The position numbers were made by a program, and so were the translations under genes. From Pseudoalteromonas gelatinilytica (GTDB lineage: Bacteria; Pseudomonadota; Gammaproteobacteria; Enterobacterales; Alteromonadaceae), in NCBI RefSeq assembly GCF_001641615.1, contig NZ_LRRU01000004.1, positions 186,001-250,000 of the forward strand: a stretch of 64,000 nt of DNA. The letters are read 5' to 3'. The notes beneath the pieces were generated by a model that had not been told where the DNA came from, ran no database searches, and saw nothing but the letters and a program-made list of their open reading frames with translations. Shown one piece after another: positions 29,578-37,943 of this stretch. Numbering within the stretch: position 1 is the stretch's first letter; each line of letters begins with the position of its first letter.

Positions 29578-31068
29578 TTACATATTACCTAGTTTCATCA
29601 TCATTGCAGTGTACATTTTTAAGTTCAGTGCTAACTGCTCTTCAGTAATAAACTCATGCTCTGAGTGACCTGTGTACTTTTTACCTGGCATTGATGGACC
29701 AAATGACACCGCATTATCAAATAACTTAGCATTTGTGCCACCACCAATTGACACAAAGCCCGCGTCTTTATCGCCGGTAAAGTGCTTAAAGATATCGAGT
29801 AATGCTTCTGCATGAGGCGCACCATCTAACAGCATTGGCGTACCAATTACCACTTTAGTGTCTTTTAAGGTGACATTATTAGTGGTTTGCCAAGCGCTAA
29901 GCGCTTCATTAATTTGCTGCTTAAGCACAGCTTCTTGTTTACCTACCGGACGACGCATATTAATCGACAGTTTAATGTCGTTACCGTCGCGGCTTAATAA
30001 GGTTGGCGAAACCGTCATCGGGCCCATAAAGTCATGCTTGTAACCAATTTCACCGAATTGCGCGCCGTATAAATCAAGACCAATTAGCTGATTGATAAAC
30101 TCAATTGCTTGACCATCGCTATTGTTCTCAAGATCAATACCTTTAAAGATTTCTGCAAGGTGCGCAATAGCATTTTCACCCGCTTCTGGCTCAGATGAAT
30201 GCGCTGAAATCCCCTTCACTTGGACTAACAAGCCATTGTCTTGCTCTGTCATCGCCACTTTGACGTTTTTAAGCTGAGCGACATTATCGTGCAATTTAGC
30301 CACAGTTGCCGCATCAGCGTTATGTACTAACACGCTGGCATCTTCAGGGATTTGGCTAACAAAGGCACCGCCTTTTAAGTCACTAACATATAAGCCTGTT
30401 TGTGCAGAGGTCGCTGAGAAAGTCGGCGCAATTAAGCTCCAGCCTTTTTCTGCAACAACCACAGGGTATGAAGCATCAATAGTGACAGCGTATTTTGGTT
30501 GCTGATAGGTTTTCATGAACTCTTCGAGTGGTGCCCAGTCAGACTCTTCTGCAAGGTAAACCATTAATTCAATACGGTTATTTAATGTAATACCGTTATC
30601 TTTAATCGCCTTCATCGCATGCAGTGCAGTCGCAATTGCACCTTTATCATCTTCTGTACCACGTGCAATTAGCTTTCCTGGCTCAGAGGTTTTATCCATT
30701 TTAAATGGACTTTGCTGCCATTTACTGGCGTCTGCTGGTTGCACATCACCATGGGTTACTATGGTTACTTTGTCAGCTTGGTTACCCATGCCAATTAACA
30801 CTGTGTAGCCTAAATCTTGATAATCAAAACCAAACTGCGCCGCTTTCATTTTTAAGAACGACTTAAAGCCAATGAAATCTGGATTATCTGGAGTCGCTAG
30901 ACCTTCTTTATTTACCGTTGGGTACGAAACTAAATTCTCTAAGGTATGAATTTGCGCTTGTTGATATTGCTCTACCGCGTAGTTAGCCAGCTTTTCACTT
31001 TGCTCAGACACAGCTGCCTGACTAGAGAAAGCACTTAATAAAAATGCAGCAAGTAATGAATGTTTCAA
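29578..31068 (-). CDS. M20 family dipeptidase, secreted
   Basis: The 496-residue protein has a signal peptide (MKHSLLAAFLLSAFSSQA). M20 metal motifs are in order: VTHGDVQPAD (His and first Asp), GTEDDKGA (bridging Asp), YLAEESDW (catalytic Glu and ligand), and late SIGGGTNAK with H in TGHSEHE. The family uses two zinc ions to cut dipeptides (carnosinase/PepV-like). The signal peptide places it in the periplasm, where it would complete peptide digestion with the S9 and M3 peptidases. Confidence 0.9.
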   Translation of the reverse strand: MKHSLLAAFLLSAFSSQAAVSEQSEKLANYAVEQYQQAQIHTLENLVSYPTVNKEGLATPDNPDFIGFKSFLKMKAAQFGFDYQDLGYTVLIGMGNQADKVTIVTHGDVQPADASKWQQSPFKMDKTSEPGKLIARGTEDDKGAIATALHAMKAIKDNGITLNNRIELMVYLAEESDWAPLEEFMKTYQQPKYAVTIDASYPVVVAEKGWSLIAPTFSATSAQTGLYVSDLKGGAFVSQIPEDASVLVHNADAATVAKLHDNVAQLKNVKVAMTEQDNGLLVQVKGISAHSSEPEAGENAIAHLAEIFKGIDLENNSDGQAIEFINQLIGLDLYGAQFGEIGYKHDFMGPMTVSPTLLSRDGNDIKLSINMRRPVGKQEAVLKQQINEALSAWQTTNNVTLKDTKVVIGTPMLLDGAPHAEALLDIFKHFTGDKDAGFVSIGGGTNAKLFDNAVSFGPSMPGKKYTGHSEHEFITEEQLALNLKMYTAMMMKLGNM

Positions 31069-31224
31069 GATAAGCTCCAGAGTTTAAGAAGGTTTTTAGA
31101 AAGTCGCCTTGATTGTAACGCTTATAACGCCGACATAACATCTCTAATTCAAGCAAAATAGATCGCTTAAAAATACCAACAAGGTACAATAGCCACTCAC
31201 CCTATTAATTCGTTTGTTAGACTC

Positions 31225-31371
31225 ATGAACCGCAGAAAAAAGATCTTCACTAAACTTAAGCAAAAAGATAAGCGCGCCAATGCAAAATTGCATAAAAGCA
31301 ATAAACCGGCCTACATCTCAAAGGCAGAACGCGAAAAATTAGCACAGCAAGAAGCTGAGCAGGAAAGTTAA
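31225..31371 (+). CDS. DUF2986 family mini-protein
   Basis: 48 residues, below usual ORF cut-offs. It is very basic, with MNRRKKIFTKLKQKDKR at the start and SNKPAYISKAEREKL near the end, which is the DUF2986 signature as I know it. Its function is unknown; the basic, helix-prone composition would fit RNA or ribosome binding. It is divergent from the dipeptidase gene and lies just before a heptamer repeat array. Confidence 0.8.
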   Translation: MNRRKKIFTKLKQKDKRANAKLHKSNKPAYISKAEREKLAQQEAEQES

Positions 31372-31378
31372 AATACCT

Positions 31379-31422
<44 letters not shown>

Positions 31423-31474
31423 ATTTAAAGCGCGATTTTATGTCGCGCAATACGCTAATTAACTTCACGCTTCA

Positions 31475-31531
31475 TCAAAGACATTTATTTGCACAAAGAG
31501 GATATGAGGCGCTGCGCTTTAGAGGAAAACA
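31475..31531 (+). repeat. 57-bp local direct repeat, copy 1
   Basis: Matches 31744-31800 with three mismatches and no gap. It contains CACAAAGAGGATA and AGGCGCTGCGCTTTAGAGG. Confidence 0.93.
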
Positions 31532-31575
31532 ACAAAGTTATGTTATTACTTCCTCATTGTCTTCTCATTCAGTTC

Positions 31576-31686
31576 TCTTTGTGAATCTATTTTCGGCACT
31601 AAAGTACCTCCTACGAGCTAGGCCTTTGGTAAAGGCCTGCAAACAGCACCGTTCAGCTTCAAACTGACAGCTGAAAGCTGACGGCT
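31576..31686 (+). repeat. 111-bp direct repeat, copy 1
   Basis: Matches 33236-33346, offset exactly 1660, with about seven mismatches and no gap. It contains a REP-like hairpin, an AGGCCTTT/AAAGGCCT stem and degenerate GCTGAAA/GCTGACA heptamers. Confidence 0.95.
31592..31614 (-). repeat. REP-like hairpin (GTAGGA head, GGTAC/GTGCC stem)
   Basis: On the minus strand it reads GTAGGA, stem GGTAC, loop TTTA, stem GTGCC, GAA. It has the head and loop shared by the other hairpins of this region. Confidence 0.85.
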
Positions 31687-31717
31687 CGTAATTCTCTTCT
31701 CTTTGTGAAGGTATTTA

Positions 31718-31742
31718 CGCGCGTAATAAATTTCACGCCTAC
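31718..31742 (-). repeat. REP-like hairpin (GTAGG head, CGTGAAA/TTACGCG stem)
   Basis: On the minus strand it has the GTAGG head followed by CGTGAAA, TTTA and TTACGCG. It is a one-base variant of copies at 32955-32979 and 33106-33130. Confidence 0.85.
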
Positions 31743-31743
31743 G

Positions 31744-31800
31744 TCAAAGATATTTATTTTCACAAAGAGGATAAGAGGCGCTGCGCTTTAGAGGAAAACA
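31744..31800 (+). repeat. 57-bp local direct repeat, copy 2
   Basis: Second copy of the repeat at 31475-31531. Confidence 0.93.
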
Positions 31801-31979
31801 AAAAGTATTTACTTAACTATCCCAAACTGATTTTTTCTAGAAACTTCGAACACTTTCTCTGACTTAAAAGCAGCTGCTACAATTCGTGAATGTTAAGCAA
31901 AATGCGCAATTTCAATCAGGTAACGACTTAGGGGCCATGGCAAACTGGCCCCACTTCTGAAAAGCATTAACGAGTAACC

Positions 31980-32837
31980 ATGAAAACGAAGCAACAACAA
32001 CGCATTGAGCTGGTCTGTGACTACATTAGCCAGCATCTTGATGAACCTTTATCACTGGAGACACTCAGTGAGGTGGCATGTTGTTCGAAGTATCATTTTC
32101 ATCGTTTATTTGTCGCTGGAGTTGGCCTAAGCGTTACCAAATATGCGCAGCTTGCGCGCTTAAAGCGTGCCTCATTTCGACTTGCATTTGAGCATCAACT
32201 TAAAATTATTGATGTTGCATTAGAAGCGCAATTTGATAGCCCAGAAGCATTTAGTCGTGCTTTTAAGCGCACCTTTACGCAGTCGCCAAGCGAATTCAGA
32301 AGCAAACCAAACTGGCCTAATTGGCACACACAGTTTGAATTTTCATTACCTGACAAAAAGGTTTGCCCTATGAATGTAAACATTGTTGATTTTAAAGCAC
32401 AGCCGGTGGCTTTATTAACCCACCAAGGCGCTGCTAATACCCTGATGAATACCGCTGCACAATTTATTGAGTGGCGCAAAGAATCAGGCTTCTCACCTGT
32501 TAAAACCAGTAACACATATGGGATCCCGTATAGCGATCCGGCCACCACTGAAGACGATGCGTTTCGTTTTGACTTCGCAGGCAGTATCACCTCACCGATT
32601 ACTGAAAACCCGCAAGGTGTGCGAAATGGTGAAATTCCAGCAGGACGCTGCGCCGTTGTTCGTCATAATGGCTCTCATGACACCATTAGCGATACAGTTT
32701 ACTACTTATACCGTGAATGGCTGGTGCAAAGCGGCGAAGAAGTCAGAGACTTCCCTTGCTTCTTTCATTACCTCAACCTCATCCATGAAGTTGATGAATG
32801 TGACCTGCAAACGGATATATATTTGCCGATAAAATGA
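31980..32837 (+). CDS. AraC family regulator with GyrI-like effector domain
   Basis: 285 residues. The N-terminal 105 residues hold two AraC helix-turn-helix units (LSLETLSEVACCSKYHFHRLF and IIDVALEAQFDSPEAFSRAFKR). The C-terminal domain from about 120 (NVNIVDFKAQPVALLTHQG… ending CDLQTDIYLPIK) is GyrI-like, a small-molecule binding fold as in SbmC/Rob. Such proteins usually sense drugs or metabolites; no obvious target is adjacent. The gene is isolated between two repeat-filled gaps and enclosed by the 111-bp direct repeats. Confidence 0.92.
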   Translation: MKTKQQQRIELVCDYISQHLDEPLSLETLSEVACCSKYHFHRLFVAGVGLSVTKYAQLARLKRASFRLAFEHQLKIIDVALEAQFDSPEAFSRAFKRTFTQSPSEFRSKPNWPNWHTQFEFSLPDKKVCPMNVNIVDFKAQPVALLTHQGAANTLMNTAAQFIEWRKESGFSPVKTSNTYGIPYSDPATTEDDAFRFDFAGSITSPITENPQGVRNGEIPAGRCAVVRHNGSHDTISDTVYYLYREWLVQSGEEVRDFPCFFHYLNLIHEVDECDLQTDIYLPIK

Positions 32838-32850
32838 TTGCGAGTTGCAA

Positions 32851-32906
32851 GTTTCGAGTTTCGAGTTTCGAGTTTCGAGTTTCGAGTTTCGAGTTTCGAG
32901 TTTCGA
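32851..32906. repeat. Tandem heptamer array, GTTTCGA x8
   Basis: Eight perfect copies of GTTTCGA start 14 nt after the AraC/GyrI stop; a degenerate copy (GTTGCAA) precedes them. Confidence 0.98.
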
Positions 32907-32916
32907 GGCAAAGATT

Positions 32917-32939
32917 GTAGGCGCGACTTTACATCGCGC
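32917..32939 (+). repeat. REP-like hairpin (GTAGG head, CGCGA/TCGCG stem)
   Basis: GTAGG head followed by CGCGA, a CTTTACA loop and TCGCG. A headless relative with the same stem occurs at 31430-31448. Confidence 0.82.
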
Positions 32940-32954
32940 AATATAAAAAGATAA

Positions 32955-32979
32955 CGCGCGAAATAAATTTCACGCCTAC
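32955..32979 (-). repeat. REP-like hairpin (GTAGG head, CGTGAAA/TTTCGCG stem)
   Basis: On the minus strand: GTAGG head, stem CGTGAAA, loop TTTA, stem TTTCGCG. It is identical to the copy at 33106-33130. Confidence 0.88.
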
Positions 32980-32989
32980 ATCAAAAAAC

Positions 32990-33012
32990 GTGGGAGCGGC
33001 TTTAGCCGTGAA
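32990..33012 (+). repeat. REP-like hairpin (GTGGGA head, GCGGC/GCCGT stem)
   Basis: GTGGGA head, stem GCGGC, loop TTTA, stem GCCGT, GAA. It is very similar in form to REP units known from Pseudomonas and relatives. Confidence 0.85.
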
Positions 33013-33025
33013 TAAAATAAAGCTG

Positions 33026-33048
33026 TTCGGCGTTAAAACGCCTCCTAC
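33026..33048 (-). repeat. REP-like hairpin (GTAGGA head, GGCGT/ACGCC stem)
   Basis: On the minus strand: GTAGGA head, stem GGCGT, loop TTTA, stem ACGCC, GAA. It forms an inverted pair with the unit at 32990. Confidence 0.85.
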
Positions 33049-33051
33049 ACC

Positions 33052-33076
33052 GTAGGCGTCACGCTTGCTTGGCGCG
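33052..33076 (+). repeat. Divergent REP-like unit (GTAGG head)
   Basis: It has the GTAGGCG head and a weaker, longer stem (GCGtCA… to …tGGCGC) with a TTG-containing loop. It is the least regular member. Confidence 0.6.
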
Positions 33077-33105
33077 TCTCAACCACCACTCAATACAAGC
33101 ACCCT

Positions 33106-33130
33106 CGCGCGAAATAAATTTCACGCCTAC
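33106..33130 (-). repeat. REP-like hairpin (GTAGG head, CGTGAAA/TTTCGCG stem), copy 2
   Basis: Identical over 25 nt to 32955-32979. Confidence 0.88.
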
Positions 33131-33235
33131 GACAGCTTATTTCACATTTGTATCAAGCACGTGACCTGACTCGCTAGCTTTACTCTCGTAACTAGAAACT
33201 CTGGTTTTAATCTGAAAGCTGACAGCTCGTCATTT

Positions 33236-33346
33236 TCTTTGTGAAGATATTTTCGGCACTAAAGTACCTCCTACGAGCTAGGCCTTTGGTAAAGGCCTGT
33301 AAGCAACACCGTTCAGCTTCAAACTGACAGCTGAAAGCTGATAGCT
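33236..33346 (+). repeat. 111-bp direct repeat, copy 2 (with REP-like hairpin at 33252-33274)
   Basis: Second copy of 31576-31686. It includes the GGTAC/GTGCC hairpin on the minus strand and ends 5 nt before the TonB receptor stop codon. Confidence 0.95.
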
Positions 33347-33350
33347 TTCT

Positions 33351-35483
33351 CTAAAACCTATAACTCATACTGGCATTATACGAGCGGCCCTGTCCGGCAA
33401 GTTGTTCAAAACCATTGCTCATGTCTTGCTTATAATTAGCAATGCTTACACCGCCAAGCGGCTGTTGGTAGTATTCATCAAGTAAGTTGGTAATTGCTAA
33501 CTTAAAGGTTAAATTTTGCCACGTTTTCTGACTTGATATAGCCAGTAACTGATAGCTGTCGGTTTGGTTTTCTATACGGCGCTCATCAACATGAGTTTTA
33601 CTATCAACCCATTGCCAGCTCAGTGCGTTTTGCCAGCCTTTGTATTCGTGCTCTAGGCTCAACTCAGTGTGCAGTGGCATAATTTGATATAAGTCTTCAT
33701 TGCTATCATCACGTTCGCCATGAGTACTGGTTAGTGAGCCTTTTAATTGCCACTTTCCTGCTTGCTTAGTGTTGTAAAGTTCAATTAAGCCTGCCAGTTT
33801 TGCACCGTAAAGTGTCGCATCTAGGTTGGTGAATGTAAGAATATTACGCTTAGTATGCGCCATATCGGTGCGATTAAAGCTCTTAGTCACTTCAGCATCA
33901 ATATAATCACTTACTTGCGTGTACCAAACATTTGCGGTTACTTGCCAGCTATCGTCTTTGGCTAATTTGGTGTAGCTAGAGCTCAATGTGTGAGCTGTTT
34001 CGGCTTCTAAATCTGGGTTACCAATGTAACCATTACCATCGCCAAACCAACCAATCATGGTGGTTGCCATCGTACCTACACCCCAGCTGTAACGCTCATA
34101 TAAATTAGGTGCGCGGTTTTTACGAGCTAAACCAAATTGCAGCTCATCGTTATTCGATAATTGATAGCGAGCAAGCAAGCTGATATCAACTAAAGTGTCG
34201 TCACGTTTACGGTCTAATTGGTTAAATTCCATCGCAGCTTGGGCGTCGGTTTTTGACATATCCATCATTGAGCCCATATTAGCCATACCGCTCATGCCAC
34301 CTTCGTTATAAGCCTGCACTTCGCCAGCATCTGTGGTGACTTGCTCAACTCGAACACCTGCCGACACCCACCATGCTTGGTTTACTTGGTTTTGGTACTC
34401 AGCAAATGCCGCAAGGCGGTCACGTTTGCCATCGTTAATGTTAACGTACTCATTTGGGCCCATCATCATTGACCCTGCAACCGCCGGCCACCAATCATCA
34501 ATTCGATAACCGTAATATTCTTGCCCTAGCATTAATGATGACTGTTTTGATAAATCAGTGCGCCAATGAACTTGATAACTGTAATCTTGTGCATCGGTAT
34601 TCATTGGCATCATGCCGGTTTTCTCATTACTGAAAAAACCCATTTCGTGTTTTACATCATGCGCATTAACTTGCACCTGCAAATCACCATTTTCAAGCTC
34701 ACGTTGATACTGAGCAACAAAACCATAGCTGGTGTTATCGGTCATATCCATGTATTGATTTGGAAAGCCTTGGTAAGGAATTTTTTGATGCGTCAGTTTA
34801 ACTACAAGCTGTTGTTTCTCATCACGAACAGCGCCCGTTAAGGCATGATTTTGCACTCGATATAAGGTATCAAGTACACGCTCACCATGCCCATCATCAT
34901 AGCTGTTCGAATCTTCAAAGCTGCCTTGGTAAGACAAGCTAAACTGTTTGCTCGCAAGGCTAGCACCTAGCGCGTATGCTTGGCTGTCGTTAACGCTTTT
35001 GTATGCTGCTGTCACATAGCCTGCGTGCCAGTTCACTGAGTCTGAATCACTAAATTCAGGAGCAATCGTATTTACCCTAATAACGCCGGCAATATTATCA
35101 CCGCCACTGCTTACCGGTGATACACCAGCAACGACACTGTAAGAGGCAATTTGGTTTGCCGACACATAAGAGAGTGGCGGGTTCATTTGATTAGCACACG
35201 CTGCTGTGACATCAGCACCATCGACTAATACTTTAACTCTATCGCCCATCATGCCGTTCATCACCGGCAAGTTAGACACCCCTCCGGCCGCTGAAAAATC
35301 AACACCTAAATCTTTCAGTAACGCGTCTGCTGAGCCAACTAACTGATGGTTATTTTGTGCATGACCTTGTACTTCTATCACTTCAATAGAATCATCAGCA
35401 AAGGCCGAAATACTTAAAACACAGCTAAGTGCTGCAGCAATTTTAGAAAATAAAAAACCAGGGCGAGAAGATTGCGTGTTCAT
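33351..35483 (-). CDS. OprC/NosA-like copper-binding TonB-dependent receptor
   Basis: 710 residues with a signal peptide (to about residue 29), a plug domain and a C-terminal barrel ending in Phe (YNASMSYRF). The plug contains Cys96-Ala-Asn-Gln-Met100 followed by NPPLSY, matching the CxxxM copper ligand and following MNPPLSY of OprC/NosA receptors. The barrel is rich in methionine clusters (GMSGMANMGSMMDMS, GMMPMN, GSMMMGPN). This argues for copper binding or import across the outer membrane. The universal stress protein gene lies 105 nt upstream. The copper assignment is inferred from motif and known family, not tested. Confidence 0.87.
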   Translation of the reverse strand: MNTQSSRPGFLFSKIAAALSCVLSISAFADDSIEVIEVQGHAQNNHQLVGSADALLKDLGVDFSAAGGVSNLPVMNGMMGDRVKVLVDGADVTAACANQMNPPLSYVSANQIASYSVVAGVSPVSSGGDNIAGVIRVNTIAPEFSDSDSVNWHAGYVTAAYKSVNDSQAYALGASLASKQFSLSYQGSFEDSNSYDDGHGERVLDTLYRVQNHALTGAVRDEKQQLVVKLTHQKIPYQGFPNQYMDMTDNTSYGFVAQYQRELENGDLQVQVNAHDVKHEMGFFSNEKTGMMPMNTDAQDYSYQVHWRTDLSKQSSLMLGQEYYGYRIDDWWPAVAGSMMMGPNEYVNINDGKRDRLAAFAEYQNQVNQAWWVSAGVRVEQVTTDAGEVQAYNEGGMSGMANMGSMMDMSKTDAQAAMEFNQLDRKRDDTLVDISLLARYQLSNNDELQFGLARKNRAPNLYERYSWGVGTMATTMIGWFGDGNGYIGNPDLEAETAHTLSSSYTKLAKDDSWQVTANVWYTQVSDYIDAEVTKSFNRTDMAHTKRNILTFTNLDATLYGAKLAGLIELYNTKQAGKWQLKGSLTSTHGERDDSNEDLYQIMPLHTELSLEHEYKGWQNALSWQWVDSKTHVDERRIENQTDSYQLLAISSQKTWQNLTFKLAITNLLDEYYQQPLGGVSIANYKQDMSNGFEQLAGQGRSYNASMSYRF

Positions 35484-35587
35484 AACTCTTTTAAAATCAA
35501 AGCAAATAATTAATGACGCCGATTATAAAACTCATTAATTAGTCTGAACACGTGACATATTGTCGCACCCTCTCACAGGTGAATAAC

Positions 35588-36439
35588 TTAGCGCAGCACC
35601 ACTAAAGGAATACGGCTATCTTCAAGCATTTTTAAGGTCGTGCTGCCTAAAAAGAACTGCCGCCATTTAGAGTGACCAAATGCGCCCATCACCATTAAGT
35701 CAACAGCGTGGTCACTTTTATATCGCCACAGCGCTTGGTAAACATCGCCATCGAGCATGCGCGCTCTCACATTAAAGCCGTTTTCAGCCAGCCTTGCTGA
35801 GGCAGTATCAAGTTTGTCTTGGCAGTGACCGTCTTGTTTATCAACCATCACCAAGTGGCAATCTAAGCCGGATAAAATCCCGCCATTGATAATTTGTGTA
35901 ATCGCTTTGTCGGTACTTTCGCTGCCATCATAAGCCAGCATAAAATTTGTAGGCTCATGAAATTGCGGCGGCACAATCGCAACCGGGGTATGCACCTGAC
36001 GGATCAGCGTTTCAATATGCGAGCCCAGTACTTTAAAATCATCGTAATGGCCTTTACCAGAGCGGCCAATAATCATCACACGGGCATTGTCTTCATGTTC
36101 AAGTAAAGCATCAACAAGACTCATTGAAAGCTGCTGTTGCTCAATCTCGGTTAGGCCTGCATGCTCGGCTTTTTTCATTGCTTCATCTAGCAATAATTGA
36201 CCATGCTGCGACGCCACTTTGTTGCGTTCTTGCTCAAGTTTTGCCAATTGCTCTAACAATGAGGTTTGCGAACCTAAACCAATAATTGCGGTTAAATCAT
36301 CACTGCCCTGCGGCAAAGGTGGCTCTAATGCATGCAGAAAATTAATTGGATGGCTGGAGCGCTTAGAAATCCAAATAGCCGCTTCTGTCACCGCATCGGT
36401 CATGCATGAACCGTCGATACAAGCAAATATCTTTTTCAT
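35588..36439 (-). CDS. Universal stress protein with two Usp domains (UspE-like)
   Basis: From the ATG at 36439, with AAGGAG 8 nt upstream, the protein has 283 residues and two Usp domains. The first ends with GRSGKGHYDDFKVLGSHIETL…TPVAIV and the second with GAFGHSKWRQFFLGSTTLKML…PLVVL. Both keep the G-2x-G-9x-G(S/T) nucleotide-binding pattern or a close variant. Such proteins are cytoplasmic ATP-binding stress factors. A TTG start 5 codons upstream is possible but lies over the ribosome-binding site. Confidence 0.9.
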   Translation of the reverse strand: MKKIFACIDGSCMTDAVTEAAIWISKRSSHPINFLHALEPPLPQGSDDLTAIIGLGSQTSLLEQLAKLEQERNKVASQHGQLLLDEAMKKAEHAGLTEIEQQQLSMSLVDALLEHEDNARVMIIGRSGKGHYDDFKVLGSHIETLIRQVHTPVAIVPPQFHEPTNFMLAYDGSESTDKAITQIINGGILSGLDCHLVMVDKQDGHCQDKLDTASARLAENGFNVRARMLDGDVYQALWRYKSDHAVDLMVMGAFGHSKWRQFFLGSTTLKMLEDSRIPLVVLR

Positions 36440-36706
36440 TACACTCTCCTTCAAACCAATTTAATTAACCAAGTATAGTTGGCTTTTTCTCTGTATTTAT
36501 TTTGAACAGCAAAGACTTAAGAAGTTCAGGTTATTTTCTTATAGCAAACAAATATAGAACGTTCCAAAAAGTACTGTATCAACTCCATTAATTTGTATTA
36601 CAATAGTGCTGGGCACACATCTCTACTCCAGAACAAAGTATTTGTTGCTGGCACTTTCAATTATCAAAAATCTATTTTGTTTTTAAATTTATTTTAAAGG
36701 AATTAC

Positions 36707-37897
36707 ATGACTAACGTAGCCAACTCCCAAGGCAACGCAAGCACGTTTACCATTCTGATAGTATTGGCTTTAGGCACATTCATTTTAGGCCTATCAGAAT
36801 TTTCTATGATGCCAATGTTGCCCCTGATCAGCGAAACATTTTCGTCTACGCCAGCGCAAAGTGGTTATGCCATTAGTGCTTACGCGATAGGCGTAGTCGT
36901 CGGTGCACCGCTATTTATGATCACAACCGCCAACATGCGTAAGCGCAATGCACTGTTGATGTTTGTCAGTATGATGTTTTTATTCAATGGCTTAAGTGCT
37001 TTTGCAAACTCGCTTGAGCAACTTATTTTATTTCGATTTTTAAGTGGTTTACCACACGGTGCCTACTTTGCCGCTGCTATTTTATTGGCAGCCGACATTG
37101 CCCCTGCCGATAAACGCGCAAGCTTTATGTCAAAGGTATTTATGGGTTTAACCATTGCCACTATTGTTGGTGTGCCCATGGTTACCCTAGTGGGGCAAAA
37201 CTTTAGCTGGCGTTATTGTTTGGCAGGTACCGCTGTACTTGCATTAGTTGCCTTGGTATTGATTGTGAAATACGTACCTAACGTAAAAAATACCGCGCCA
37301 ACATCGATTCTCGATGAGTTAAGTGTATTAAAGAACAAGCTCGTATGGACCATTCTGGGTATCATCATTATTGGTTTTGGTGGCGTATTTTGTGTTTACA
37401 CTTACATTGCCGACACTATTTTAGAAGTCACCCATACCCCTGCTTACACTATCTCTATTGCTATGATCATGTTTGGTATTGGCTGTACTTTGGGTAACTA
37501 TGTATTAGGTAAAGCCGCCGACCACTCACCGCTGAAAACCACAGGGGCTGCGCTAATTGGTGCTGTAGTATTTGCAGCCAGTTATGTAAGCGCAAGTCAT
37601 AATATTTGGCTGTTATACGCAGTGATTTTCTTTATTGGTTTTAGTGTTGGTTTAGGTACCGTGATCCAATCGCTATTAATGGATGTGTCACCACAAGGGC
37701 ATGCCATGATTGGTGCGCTGGTGCAGTGTGCATTTAATACAGCCAATGCGATTGGCCCTTGGCTTGGCGGCATGGCTATTGCCGAAGGTGCACTCCCTAG
37801 TCAAACAGGCTATGTTTCGGCGGCACTATTCTTAGGTGGCTTTTTAATGTGGTCGTTAAGTGCGATGCAGATGAAAAGACAAAGCTATAAGCCTTAA
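36707..37897 (+). CDS. MFS transporter, DHA1 family (AraJ-like)
   Basis: The 396-residue protein has 12 hydrophobic helices. The first helix region (LALGTFILGLSEFSMMPMLPLI) and GLPHGAYFAAAILLAADI match arabinose-efflux/AraJ-type DHA1 carriers that export sugars or drugs. It is an inner-membrane proton antiporter by family; the substrate is unknown. The 267-nt upstream gap is AT-rich. A heptamer-like stretch (CTCAGCTGTCAG, GCTGAAGGCTGAAGGCT) follows its stop. Confidence 0.88.
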   Translation: MTNVANSQGNASTFTILIVLALGTFILGLSEFSMMPMLPLISETFSSTPAQSGYAISAYAIGVVVGAPLFMITTANMRKRNALLMFVSMMFLFNGLSAFANSLEQLILFRFLSGLPHGAYFAAAILLAADIAPADKRASFMSKVFMGLTIATIVGVPMVTLVGQNFSWRYCLAGTAVLALVALVLIVKYVPNVKNTAPTSILDELSVLKNKLVWTILGIIIIGFGGVFCVYTYIADTILEVTHTPAYTISIAMIMFGIGCTLGNYVLGKAADHSPLKTTGAALIGAVVFAASYVSASHNIWLLYAVIFFIGFSVGLGTVIQSLLMDVSPQGHAMIGALVQCAFNTANAIGPWLGGMAIAEGALPSQTGYVSAALFLGGFLMWSLSAMQMKRQSYKP

Positions 37898-37898
37898 G

Positions 37899-37940
37899 CT
37901 CTCAGCTGTCAGTCTGATCGCTGAAGGCTGAAGGCTATCA
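37899..37940. repeat. Degenerate GCTGAAG/GCTGTCA heptamer stretch
   Basis: AGCTCTCAGCTGTCAG is followed by GCTGAAGGCTGAAGGCT between convergent genes. It is the same heptamer style as in the repeat gaps at 31.4 and 33.3 kb. Confidence 0.7.
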
Positions 37941-37943
37941 GAC

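Larger units (their letters stand above)
32838..33350. other. 513-nt gap filled with interspersed repeats
   Basis: No gene is supported here. The gap contains the GTTTCGA array, seven REP-like hairpins in mostly alternating orientation and the second 111-bp repeat. It separates the AraC/GyrI gene from the convergent TonB receptor gene and may also supply transcription stops. Confidence 0.88.

Noticed and set aside
31440..31667. 75-codon open frame in the repeat gap
   Set aside because: It is built from interspersed repeat units and is not preserved in the second 111-bp copy.
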